Part shown: piece by piece, positions 1 to 8,549 of the stretch
Numbering within the stretch: the first letter of the stretch is position 1
Layout: every line of letters starts with the position of its first letter
DNA from: Pseudomonadota bacterium
GTDB taxonomy: Bacteria; Pseudomonadota; Gammaproteobacteria; JAKAQQ01
Direction: 5' to 3'
NCBI GenBank assembly: GCA_021785265.1
Contig: JAJYFY010000001.1
Coordinates: 1 to 64,000, forward strand
DNA length: 64,000 bases
Program-made: the position numbers and the translations under genes
The notes under the pieces: model-generated
What the model was told of the DNA's origin: nothing
Databases searched by the model: none
What the model saw: the letters and a program-made list of their open reading frames with translations, nothing else

Positions 1-1339
1 CCGCCTCGCGCAAGCCCGTGATCCAATCACCTGCCTCCCGCCGGATCGTCTCATTCCGCACGGGTTCGATCGGCCACCGCAGCTCCCCGCCGATGTAGAC
101 CCGTCGGACGCTCTCGCGCGATCCCCCAAGAAGAAAGGCATCGAACCCGACCTCCGGATCGCCCCCGCCGAAGAGGGTGGGATCCTCGAGTACCACGAGA
201 TCGGCAAAGGCACCCGGTTCGATCCGGCCGACGGGAAAGCCGACAGCGCGCGCTCCACCCTGGGCGGCTTCCTGCCAGAGCCGGGTGGCCAAGCCACAAG
301 GACCGGCCAGATTGCCTCGCTGCCGCAAATGGAGTCGTTGGCCGTATTCCAGAAGGCGGAGTTCCTCCAAGGCATCCAGACGGACATTGGCATCCGAACC
401 AATCGCCCAGGATCCCTTCCGTGCCAGATACTCGCCTGCCGGGAACAGTCCATCGCCCAGGTAGGCCTCCGTGATCGGGCAGAGCACCACATTCGCGCCC
501 CGCTCGATGAGCAGGGCGCGTTCGGCGGAGTCGGCATGGGTCGCATGGACCGCCTGGAACCCCGTCCCCACGAGCCCGAGTTGATCCAGGTGAGCGATGG
601 GACCGACCCCGTAGGCAGAGTGCGATTGGACCACCTCGCTTTCCTGCTCGGCCACGTGGATATGGAAGAGCCCTCCCGTAAGCTCGTCGGCGAGGTGGCC
701 GAGATACACCAGGGAATCAGGCGAGACGGCCCGGATCGAGTGGGCCGCAATCGCAATCGGTTGGTCCGCGAACGTCCGGGCATAGTTCGCAAAGTCCGCC
801 GGTGACGGATGGGCGAAGCGCTTCCGTTGCACCGGCTCGAGGGGTCGGTCGATTCCTCCCCGCTCGTAGTAAGCAAGGACCAGTCGCTGCCGGATGCCGG
901 AGATTCGGGCTGCCCGGCTCATGGCTTCGGCCATGGCCGTGCCGGGGGTTCCATCTACCCCGTGGTGGAGATAAAAAAACTCGGCCACGGTCGTGAATCC
1001 GGCAGCCAGCATTTCCGTATAGGCAAGGATCGCGAGCGACTCGAGCGCCTCGGGTTCCAGTTTCTCCGCCACCCGGTACATGAGTTCACGCCAGCTCCAG
1101 AAATCATCCGCCCCCCGGGCCTTCTCCCCCAAGCCGACGAGTGCCCGCTGGAAGGCATGGCTATGGCCGTTGGGCATGCCGGGAAGGGCCATCCCTCCAT
1201 CCCAGGGTCCGCTCGCCTTGGCGAGATCCGTAATCCGGCCCTCTCCATCGATCCCCATCGACTGATCCCGAAGCCAACCTCCGGATGTGAGAACATAGCG
1301 GAACGCGAGCCGCCGGCTGGGGAATGCCCGCTCACCCAT
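1..1339 (-). CDS. hutF: Formimidoylglutamate deiminase HutF (C-terminus beyond left edge)
   Basis: Amidohydrolase that deiminates N-formimino-L-glutamate to N-formyl-L-glutamate in the five-step histidine pathway. About 446 codons are visible, and the family is about 450 long, so only the last few residues are missing. The metal-binding pair is seen as NGHSHAFQR (H59, H61) after a beta-rich N-terminal cap, and GSDANVRLD carries the late catalytic Asp. The chosen ATG (1339-1337) shares its CATG with the hutI start on the other strand. No later ATG/GTG/TTG precedes the conserved N-terminal strand, so the start is probably right or slightly upstream. No strong ribosome site is seen. A HutG deformylase is not in the window. 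Confidence 0.9.
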   Translation of the reverse strand, partial: MGERAFPSRRLAFRYVLTSGGWLRDQSMGIDGEGRITDLAKASGPWDGGMALPGMPNGHSHAFQRALVGLGEKARGADDFWSWRELMYRVAEKLEPEALESLAILAYTEMLAAGFTTVAEFFYLHHGVDGTPGTAMAEAMSRAARISGIRQRLVLAYYERGGIDRPLEPVQRKRFAHPSPADFANYARTFADQPIAIAAHSIRAVSPDSLVYLGHLADELTGGLFHIHVAEQESEVVQSHSAYGVGPIAHLDQLGLVGTGFQAVHATHADSAERALLIERGANVVLCPITEAYLGDGLFPAGEYLARKGSWAIGSDANVRLDALEELRLLEYGQRLHLRQRGNLAGPCGLATRLWQEAAQGGARAVGFPVGRIEPGAFADLVVLEDPTLFGGGDPEVGFDAFLLGGSRESVRRVYIGGELRWPIEPVRNETIRREAGDWITGLREA

Positions 1340-2522
1340 GTTTGATCTCGTCATCGACAATGTCCGGATCTGCTCCTGCGAACAGGATCTTTCCTGCCGC
1401 CCTGAAACCGCCATCGGAGTTGAAGCCGGGCGGATTACCGCGCTGGATCCCCCACCCGAAGCCCCCCGGCGACGACATCTCGACGGAGGGGGCCGACTCG
1501 TTCTCCCGGGATTCGTGGATTGTCACACGCATGCCGTCTACGCGGGGGATCGGCTCGATGAATACCTGGCCCGTCTTTCCGGACAGAGCTACGAAGCCCA
1601 GATCAAGGCCGGAGGCGGGATTTTCCACACGGTCCAGGCCACCCGCCGGGCCACTCTCACAGAACTGATCGATCTCGGGGTTCAGCATGCGGTTCCGCTC
1701 ATTGCCGAAGGGGTGACGACGCTCGAGGTCAAAAGCGGGTACGGACTCGAACGCGAGACCGAGATGCGCCTGCTCCAGGCCGCCCAGGCACTCGGCCCCA
1801 TTCTCAAGAGCCGTATTGTACCGACCTTCCTCGGTGCCCACGTCCCGCCCCCCGGCGAGGATCCAGCCCGCTATCTTGAGCGGGTGATGGACGACATGCT
1901 GCCGGCCTGCATCGAGACCGGCCTCACCCGTGCCGTCGACATTTATGTCGATGCCATCGCCTTCGGACCCGAACACCTCGATCGCCTGTTCGAGCGGGCC
2001 AAAAGCCTTTCCTGTGCGCTCCATGCCCATACCGACCAGCGAACCCGGCTCGGTGCGACCATACGGGCTGCGGATTGGGGAGCGGTCTCCTGCGACCATC
2101 TGGACGAAAGCGGGCCCGACGATGTCCGAGCCCTGGCACGAAGCGGGACCGTCGCCGTTCTCCTGCCGACCGCAGCCCTGTTTTTAGGGCAGACCCGAAA
2201 GCCTCCGGTGGACGCGCTCCGAAAAGCGGCGGTGCCGATCGCGATTGCCTCCGACCTCAATCCGGGAACCGCGCCGGACCCGAGCCTGCTCCGCGCCGCC
2301 CAGGAGGCGGTCCGGCATTTCTCGCTCACGCCGACCGAGGCCCTGCTCGGAATTACCAAAAACGCCGCCCGCGCCCTCGACCCGCAGCCGGATTTTGGAA
2401 CCCTCGCGGTCGGTCAGAGCGCCGACTTCAACCTCTGGGACCTGAGCCGACCGGAATCCCTGCTCTACGCCCCGGGCGGATGCCGTCCGACCATGAGTTT
2501 TTATCGGGGAGAAAGACGATGA
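1338..2522 (+). CDS. hutI: Imidazolonepropionase HutI
   Basis: Hydrolyses 4-imidazolone-5-propionate to N-formimino-L-glutamate, third step of histidine breakdown in the cytoplasm. The 394 residues match the family length. The metal motif HTHAVYAGDR lies at residues 63-72, and later HAHTDQ, SCDHLDE and ASDLNPGTAP blocks are typical of HutI amidohydrolases. First gene of the rightward hutI-hutH-oxygenase run; its stop overlaps the hutH start by ATGA. Its ATG overlaps the hutF ATG on the opposite strand, so any promoter must lie inside hutF coding sequence. Confidence 0.95.
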   Translation: MFDLVIDNVRICSCEQDLSCRPETAIGVEAGRITALDPPPEAPRRRHLDGGGRLVLPGFVDCHTHAVYAGDRLDEYLARLSGQSYEAQIKAGGGIFHTVQATRRATLTELIDLGVQHAVPLIAEGVTTLEVKSGYGLERETEMRLLQAAQALGPILKSRIVPTFLGAHVPPPGEDPARYLERVMDDMLPACIETGLTRAVDIYVDAIAFGPEHLDRLFERAKSLSCALHAHTDQRTRLGATIRAADWGAVSCDHLDESGPDDVRALARSGTVAVLLPTAALFLGQTRKPPVDALRKAAVPIAIASDLNPGTAPDPSLLRAAQEAVRHFSLTPTEALLGITKNAARALDPQPDFGTLAVGQSADFNLWDLSRPESLLYAPGGCRPTMSFYRGERR

Positions 2523-4057
2523 AAAGCGAAGTCCTCGAGGGGGGTCAACTGAGCGTGGCCACCCTGCGGGCCTGGGAAGCCCAGCGGCCGCAACTCACGC
2601 TCGCGGAGAGCGCCCGTCGACGCATGGAGGCGAGCGCGGCCACCGTCGGCCGGCTGGCCCAGTCGGAACGGCCCTATTACGGTCTCAATACGGGGTTCGG
2701 CGCGTTCGCCAACCGGCACATCGGCAACCGCCGAATCGAGCTGCAATACAACCTGGCACGCAGCCACAGCACCGGGATCGGTTCAGCCCTCGCCCCAGAG
2801 CTCGTACGTCGTATTCTCCTCCTCAAGGCCAACAGCCTGGCGCTCGGCCTTTCCGGTGTCCGAAGCCTCGTGGTCGACCAGCTTCTGGCCTTCTGGAACC
2901 ACGACGTGCTGCCGGAGATCCCTGAACGGGGGTCAGTCGGCGCCTCGGGCGATCTCGCCCCCCTGGCCCACCTGGTCCTCGCCCTGATCGGCGAGGGCGA
3001 GGCCACCCAGGCCGGTCGTCGGCTCGAAGGCCCGGAGGTCAACCAGGCGGCGGGGCTTCCTCCTCTCCGGCTCGAGGCCAAAGAAGCCCTCGCGCTCCTG
3101 AACGGCACCCAACTGTCCACGGCGCTCGCCCTCGAAGGTTACTTTTGGGGGGAAACACTACTGGCTGGCGCAATCGCCATCGGTGCCCTGAGTACGGAGG
3201 CTTTGTGTGGAAGTCACGCTCCTTTCGATCGGCGGATCCATGAAGCCCGTGGGCAGAAGGGTCAGATCCGTGTGGCACGACGTTTTCAGGCCCTGCTCAC
3301 CGAATCCGCGATCCATGAAAGCCATCGGGACTGTGACCGGGTACAGGATCCCTATGCCGTCCGTTGCCTCCCCCAGGTCCTGGGTATGGTGGATGAGACC
3401 CTGGAGCAGGCCCGCGAGGTTCTCACCCGGGAAATGAACGGGGCGACCGACAATCCCCTGGTCTTCGGTGAGACGATTCTCTCGGGTGGAAACTTCCATG
3501 CCGAACCGATCGCGGCCCAAGCCGACTTCATGGCGATCGCGCTGTCGGAAATCGGAGCCCAGAGCGAGCGACGCATCGACCTCTTCATGCGTCAGGTCAA
3601 CCCACATCTGCCACCGTTCCTGGCACGGGAACCCGGAGTCGAATCGGGCTTCATGATCGCCCACGTGAGCGCCGCTGCGCTCGCCTCCGAAAACAAGACC
3701 CTGGCCCATCCCGCGACGATCGACTCGCTTCCGACCTCGGCCGGTCAGGAAGACCACGTGAGCATGGCCCCCTGGGCCGGCTACAAGCTGCTCATGATCG
3801 CCCGGAACGTCGGGGCCATTCTCGCTATCGAGTGGCTCGCCGCGGCTGCGGCCCTGGACTACCTGCGCCCGCTCACCACGACACCCCCGCTCGAAGCACT
3901 CTACCGAAAGGCTCGTGAACGGGTTCCCGTCCATACCGGGGACCGCCGTCTCGACTGCGATATCCGATCCTTGTCCGAACTCGTGGCCGACCCCAAGACC
4001 TGGGGCGGAATCTGGCCTGCGACCGAAGAGACGGACCGGCCGAGGGGACGTTCATGA
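2519..4057 (+). CDS. hutH: Histidine ammonia-lyase HutH
   Basis: Removes ammonia from L-histidine to give trans-urocanate. 512 residues, normal for the family. The Ala-Ser-Gly triad that self-cyclises into the MIO electrophile is at A142-S143-G144 within GSVGASGDLAPLAHL, the canonical position. YYGLNTGFGAFAN near residue 53 and the SENKTLAHPAT and SAGQEDHVSM blocks are also family signatures. The start is the ATG overlapping the hutI stop (ATGA); the open frame extends far upstream but that part reads through hutI out of frame. Its own stop overlaps the next gene by ATGA. Confidence 0.97.
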   Translation: MKSEVLEGGQLSVATLRAWEAQRPQLTLAESARRRMEASAATVGRLAQSERPYYGLNTGFGAFANRHIGNRRIELQYNLARSHSTGIGSALAPELVRRILLLKANSLALGLSGVRSLVVDQLLAFWNHDVLPEIPERGSVGASGDLAPLAHLVLALIGEGEATQAGRRLEGPEVNQAAGLPPLRLEAKEALALLNGTQLSTALALEGYFWGETLLAGAIAIGALSTEALCGSHAPFDRRIHEARGQKGQIRVARRFQALLTESAIHESHRDCDRVQDPYAVRCLPQVLGMVDETLEQAREVLTREMNGATDNPLVFGETILSGGNFHAEPIAAQADFMAIALSEIGAQSERRIDLFMRQVNPHLPPFLAREPGVESGFMIAHVSAAALASENKTLAHPATIDSLPTSAGQEDHVSMAPWAGYKLLMIARNVGAILAIEWLAAAAALDYLRPLTTTPPLEALYRKARERVPVHTGDRRLDCDIRSLSELVADPKTWGGIWPATEETDRPRGRS

Positions 4058-5562
4058 ACCGTCCAGATGAAACGCTCCTCAAGGAACGGGCACGCGGAGG
4101 TGATCCCGAGGCTATGCTGGCACTCGGCCAGGCTCTTTTGGCCAAAAGTCGGCATGGGGATCCGGCGGAAAATGAAGGACTCGAGTGGATCGAAGCCGCC
4201 GCCCGCTCAGGACACCCCCTGGCCCCGCTGGCCCTGGGAGATTTCCATAGCCAAAGGATTGTTGGCCCGGAATCGCTCGCGCGGGCTGCAGCGGCCTATG
4301 AGGTCGCCGCCCAGGCGAACCTCCCTGCCGCGCTGGACCGCCTAGGGGATCTCTCCCTCCTCGGTTGGGGTTGCCCGGAGGATCCGGTGCGTGCCCTATC
4401 CTTGTACGAGAAAACGGCCCGGCTCGGTTATCCCGTGGGATTTGGTCACCTGGCCTTCTGCCTGGAGCATGGCATCGGCCTTCCTCCCCACCCGGATCTG
4501 GCCCGCAGGGCCCGGCTCTGGCAGGCCGCCTTGGCATATCCCAGGGGATATTTCAGTGCGGCCCTCGACCTCACTCGGAACCCGCCCCTCGATCCCGCGG
4601 CGGCCCACGCGCTGGCCGGCCAGGCCTCGGCACTGGGATACCCCCAGTCCGGAGACCTCCTGGAACGCTGCGCCCGTGAGCTCAGCTTTGAACAACGGGA
4701 GGCTTCCCTGGAACTCACCGGCCAACTGGAACGTCACCGGAGCGGATTCGAGGCGGCCGTGGGGGCACTCGAGTCCCGACAGGCACCCGAACTCAGTCGT
4801 CCGGGCTTCCTCAATGACCTGGCCCATGAACACTGGCGGCGGATGATCCAAAAGCCAACGCTCGCACTCGATCCCCTACCCGCCCTAGGCCCCCTCTCGG
4901 ATGCCGGACGGACCTTGCCCCGGTCAGTCACCCCCACTCCCGCCGCGGTCGAACGCTCGATGAGCCCGCATGTCTACGAATACCCCGACTTCCTCGATCC
5001 CGAAATCCTGGCCCACGTCATGGAACTCGTCTGGCATGAACTGGGACCCGCCAGCTGGAAAGTCAAAGATACCCTGTCCAATGAAAACGATGCCTTCAGT
5101 GGAGAAGTAGCGATGCTGAGACTGCCCCAGGCCGATGTGACCATCCACTGGATCGCGGCACGCGTGGCCGTCGCCCTCGGCATCCCACCGGAACGGATCG
5201 AACCTTTTTCGGTTCTCCGTTACCGGACCGGGCACCGCTATGCCGAGCACGTCGACTATTTCGATGACAGACGTCTTGCGGAATATGCCCGTTCAGGAGA
5301 TCCGGGCGGACAGCGTGTGGGCACCTTTTTGATCTACCTGCGTGCACCCGAGACGGGCGGGGAGACCCACTACCCCGAAACCGGCCTCCGGGTCCGGGGT
5401 CGCCCGGGTCTCGGCGTATGGCACAGCAATGTACGATCTGACGGGCAACCCGATCCCCAGAGTCGGCACGAAGGCAGCCCGATCGAACGGGGAGAGAAGT
5501 GGCTGCTCCGGACGGCGATCCGGGCACGGCCGCTCTACGGAGTCGAGCCGGACTCGAGGTGA
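4054..5562 (+). CDS. Sel1-repeat protein fused to a 2-oxoglutarate/Fe(II) prolyl-4-hydroxylase-like domain
   Basis: 502 residues. Residues ~10-200 are Sel1-like (tetratricopeptide-type) repeats, with recurring A-x-x-G-x-x-x-A/G patterns (AARSGHPLAPLALGDF, YEKTARLGYP). Residues ~310-495 form a prolyl-4-hydroxylase-type dioxygenase: Fe ligands H399-x-D401 (YAEHVDYFDD) and H472, and 2OG-binding K482 in GEKWLLRTAIR. All catalytic residues are present, so activity is expected. The target is unknown; Sel1 repeats suggest a protein substrate or partner. It is translationally coupled to hutH (ATGA), so it is made with histidine catabolic enzymes. Its 3' end overlaps the convergent MFS gene by 28 bases. 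Confidence 0.85.
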   Translation: MNRPDETLLKERARGGDPEAMLALGQALLAKSRHGDPAENEGLEWIEAAARSGHPLAPLALGDFHSQRIVGPESLARAAAAYEVAAQANLPAALDRLGDLSLLGWGCPEDPVRALSLYEKTARLGYPVGFGHLAFCLEHGIGLPPHPDLARRARLWQAALAYPRGYFSAALDLTRNPPLDPAAAHALAGQASALGYPQSGDLLERCARELSFEQREASLELTGQLERHRSGFEAAVGALESRQAPELSRPGFLNDLAHEHWRRMIQKPTLALDPLPALGPLSDAGRTLPRSVTPTPAAVERSMSPHVYEYPDFLDPEILAHVMELVWHELGPASWKVKDTLSNENDAFSGEVAMLRLPQADVTIHWIAARVAVALGIPPERIEPFSVLRYRTGHRYAEHVDYFDDRRLAEYARSGDPGGQRVGTFLIYLRAPETGGETHYPETGLRVRGRPGLGVWHSNVRSDGQPDPQSRHEGSPIERGEKWLLRTAIRARPLYGVEPDSR

Positions 5563-6779
5563 CGGAACAGGCGCCAGTATCCCACCACGTAGACAAGCTG
5601 CAGGACGAAAGCCAGGTAGAACGGCAGGATGAGATCACCCTGTTCGATCAGGGTGCCGGAGAGTACCGGGCCCACGGCTTGAGGAAACTGGAAGGACGTG
5701 GCGTTGAGGCTCGTGGCCCATCCGCGCCGCTCATCGCCCACGAGCGACATGACCACGGCCTGACGGGCACCCACGGATCCCCGGTTCAGTGCCGAACGGA
5801 TGAAGTAGACGAGCGCGGCCAGAGCAAAGGTCGGCATGAGGGGCAGGATGGCGAGCAGGATAAGCCCCAAACTCCTCAGGCTCACCACCGAGCGGACAAG
5901 CCCGAGCCGCTCCGTGAGGCGTCCGGTCAAAAGCGAAGACACGCCGGTCACGGCAAAAGCCAGTCCCATCACGGGGGCGATGGCCGCTGGACCCACGCCG
6001 AACCGGACTGCCAACCAGTAGGACATGAGCGGTCCGATCAATCCCACGGCGAAACCGTTGACCGAATTGAGGAGCACGAGACGGGTGAGGTTCCGGTTCT
6101 CTTTCCGGCGTTGCGCCTGGACGTGGTGGACGGGAGCCGGGCTGGCGGGCGGCGGGCGGACTTCCCGGAGGAAGGACAGAACGGAGAGATTGAACAGGCT
6201 GGCTACGACCGGCAGGAAAAAAAGGAGGCGATAACCCAGAAGCCCGAGGCCCGCCACACCCGGGAAAATCGCAATCAGGGCACCGAATCCCATGCCGAAG
6301 AAGCCCGTTGCGGTATTGAGGCTGAAAACGCGCCCGCGCCGCTTGGAGGGAATGAGGTGGGCGAGCCAGGCCTGTTCCGCCGCCGCAAAGGGCCCTGCCG
6401 ATCCGTTGGCTCCCCGCCCGAAGCCGGCCAGCACGATCGGGATCGCAAGCAGCCAGGGGGTCTTTGCCAAAAAGGCGGTTACGGCAGCGACCAGGGTCAG
6501 GCATTCGTTCGCGATAATAAAGGGTTTGCGCGACAGGCGGTCGCTCGAAAATCCAACCACGAGGGAGAGTGCACCGGTAAAGAGACCGCCGCCCGTGAGA
6601 ACGAGACCGATCTCGGTACCGGACCATCCGAGCCGGGCGAGATAAAGCGCAAGGTCGACGAAGAATGCCCCCTGACCCAGACTGCGGGCGCCGCGCAGGG
6701 CAATCAGGGCCCGGGCCGTGCCCGGCAGTCGGGACTCCGCGTTGGGTTCCGCCTCCGTTCGGGGGGGGGCCGGGCTCAT
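5535..6779 (-). CDS. Major facilitator superfamily transporter
   Basis: 414-residue inner-membrane protein with about twelve hydrophobic segments and a recognisable MFS motif A after the second one ([12 protein letters not shown]). The central cytoplasmic loop near residues 200-230 is Pro/Arg rich. It starts with ATGA overlap on the hutU stop, so hutU and this transporter form a two-gene leftward operon. Uptake of histidine or urocanate, or export of a breakdown product, is a context inference; the sequence alone does not show the substrate. Confidence 0.85.
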   Translation of the reverse strand: MSPAPPRTEAEPNAESRLPGTARALIALRGARSLGQGAFFVDLALYLARLGWSGTEIGLVLTGGGLFTGALSLVVGFSSDRLSRKPFIIANECLTLVAAVTAFLAKTPWLLAIPIVLAGFGRGANGSAGPFAAAEQAWLAHLIPSKRRGRVFSLNTATGFFGMGFGALIAIFPGVAGLGLLGYRLLFFLPVVASLFNLSVLSFLREVRPPPASPAPVHHVQAQRRKENRNLTRLVLLNSVNGFAVGLIGPLMSYWLAVRFGVGPAAIAPVMGLAFAVTGVSSLLTGRLTERLGLVRSVVSLRSLGLILLAILPLMPTFALAALVYFIRSALNRGSVGARQAVVMSLVGDERRGWATSLNATSFQFPQAVGPVLSGTLIEQGDLILPFYLAFVLQLVYVVGYWRLFRHLESGSTP

Positions 6780-8467
6780 CCCGGGCGGCGGGAGGGCCGG
6801 GTTCCGTCAATCATCGGCAGATCCAATCCTCGTTCGCGGGCCACCTCAATCGCCCGCGGGTAGCCTGCATCCGCATGTCGCATGACCCCGGTTCCGGGAT
6901 CGTTGGTCAAAGCGAGGCGAAGGGCACGCGCGGCCCGGGGGGTGCCATCACAGACCACGACCAGACCCGCATGCAGGGCATAGCCCATACCCACACCTCC
7001 CCCGTGATGGAAACTGACCCAGGAAGCTCCCGAGGCCACATTGAGCATCGCATTCAGGATCGGCCAATCCGCCACGGCGTCGGAGCCGTCGCGCATGCCT
7101 TCCGTCTCGCGGTACGGCGAAGCCACGGAACCGGCATCCAGATGATCGCGGCCGATGGCAATCGGGGCCTGGAGTTCGCCCCGGGCCACCATCTCGTTGA
7201 AGGCGAGACCCAAGCGGTCGCGTTCCCGGTAACCCAGCCAGAGAATCCGGGCTGGCAGACCCTGGAACCGGATGCGATCCTGGGCCATGTCGAGCCAGCG
7301 GTTGAGCCTTGGGTTGTCGGGAAACAGTTCGCGGGCCTTGGCATCGGTCCGGGCAATGTCCTCGGGATCCCCCGACAGGGCAACCCAGCGAAAGGGACCC
7401 AGGCCTTCGCAGAACAGCGGGCGAATGTAGAGCGGGACGAAACCCTTGAAGTCGAAGGCCCGCTCGACCCCGGCCTCGTGGGCCTCGGCCCGGATGTTGT
7501 TGCCGTAGTCGAAGACCGGAATACCCCGGTCATGGAATTCCAGCATGGCCCGTACATGACGGGCAATCGACTCGCGGGCTCGCGTCCGGTATTCGTCGGG
7601 ATCCGTCTTCCGGATCCGTGCGGCCTCGTCCAGGGAAAGTCCGACCGGGATATAGCCATTCAACGGATCGTGGGCTGAGGTCTGGTCGGTGACGAGGTCC
7701 GGCCGAATCCCCTTTTGGGCCATCGTCTCGAAGAGCGTGGCCGCGTTGCCGACCAAGCCCACGGAGACGGTCCGACCCCGTGAGCGGGCCTCTTCGATGC
7801 ATCCGAGTGCCTCCTCCAGGCCGGTGGCGATCCGATCCAGATACCCACTCGCCACTCGCCGCCGGATACGGGTTTCGTCAACCTCGACCGCAAGGCAGGA
7901 CAGCCCGGCAAAGGTGGCGGCCAAGGGTTGTGCGCCGCCCATCCCGCCGAGCCCGGCGGTGAGGAGCCAGCGGCCGGTGGCGATCCCGCCGTAATGCTGA
8001 GAGACGGCCTGGGCAAAGGTCTCGTAGGTCCCCTCTACGATTCCCTGCGAACCGATGTAGATCCAGGATCCAGCGGTCATCTGCCCGAACATCATGAGTC
8101 CCTTCCGGTCGAGCTCCTCGAAGTGTTCCCAGGTCGCCCAGCGACCCACCAGATTGGAGTTCGCGATCAGGATCCGGGGCGCGTCCGCATGGGTTTCAAA
8201 CACGCCGACAGGCTTCCCGGACTGGATCAGCAGGGTTTCGTCGTTGGCGAGTCTCTGCAGGGTCGCGACGATGGCATCGAAGGACTCCCAGTCCCGCGCC
8301 GCCCGGCCGATGCCGCCATAGACCACGAGTTCCTCGGGCTTCTCACCGACCTCCGGATCCAGATTATTGTGAAGCAGTCGGAGAGCAGCCTCCTGGACCC
8401 AACCGGCGCAACTCCGTTCGGGCCCCCGGGGTGATCGGAGGGTGATGGATCGGTGTCGGGTGGGCAT
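6776..8467 (-). CDS. hutU: Urocanate hydratase HutU
   Basis: Converts urocanate to 4-imidazolone-5-propionate using tightly bound NAD+ as electrophile. 563 residues, full length. Visible signatures: the glycine-rich NAD-binding stretch [10 protein letters not shown], the [13 protein letters not shown] block and the conserved active-site Cys region [17 protein letters not shown]. The ATG at 8467 follows GGGAG about nine bases upstream. It faces the hutI-hutH run, so the pathway is split into convergent units, and is coupled to the downstream MFS gene. Confidence 0.97.
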   Translation of the reverse strand: MPTRHRSITLRSPRGPERSCAGWVQEAALRLLHNNLDPEVGEKPEELVVYGGIGRAARDWESFDAIVATLQRLANDETLLIQSGKPVGVFETHADAPRILIANSNLVGRWATWEHFEELDRKGLMMFGQMTAGSWIYIGSQGIVEGTYETFAQAVSQHYGGIATGRWLLTAGLGGMGGAQPLAATFAGLSCLAVEVDETRIRRRVASGYLDRIATGLEEALGCIEEARSRGRTVSVGLVGNAATLFETMAQKGIRPDLVTDQTSAHDPLNGYIPVGLSLDEAARIRKTDPDEYRTRARESIARHVRAMLEFHDRGIPVFDYGNNIRAEAHEAGVERAFDFKGFVPLYIRPLFCEGLGPFRWVALSGDPEDIARTDAKARELFPDNPRLNRWLDMAQDRIRFQGLPARILWLGYRERDRLGLAFNEMVARGELQAPIAIGRDHLDAGSVASPYRETEGMRDGSDAVADWPILNAMLNVASGASWVSFHHGGGVGMGYALHAGLVVVCDGTPRAARALRLALTNDPGTGVMRHADAGYPRAIEVARERGLDLPMIDGTRPSRRPG

Positions 8468-8549
8468 GAGAAAAATCTCCCGGGACAGTGCGTCAGGAAG
8501 GGACTGGGGTCTCCGGCGTCATTCTACCGCCGCTGTTTCTCGTTCCGCT

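Noticed and set aside
5499-6863. A 454-codon plus-strand frame over the MFS gene
   Set aside because: The product is hydrophilic, Gly/Arg/His-rich and motif-free, while the minus strand encodes a twelve-helix MFS protein.
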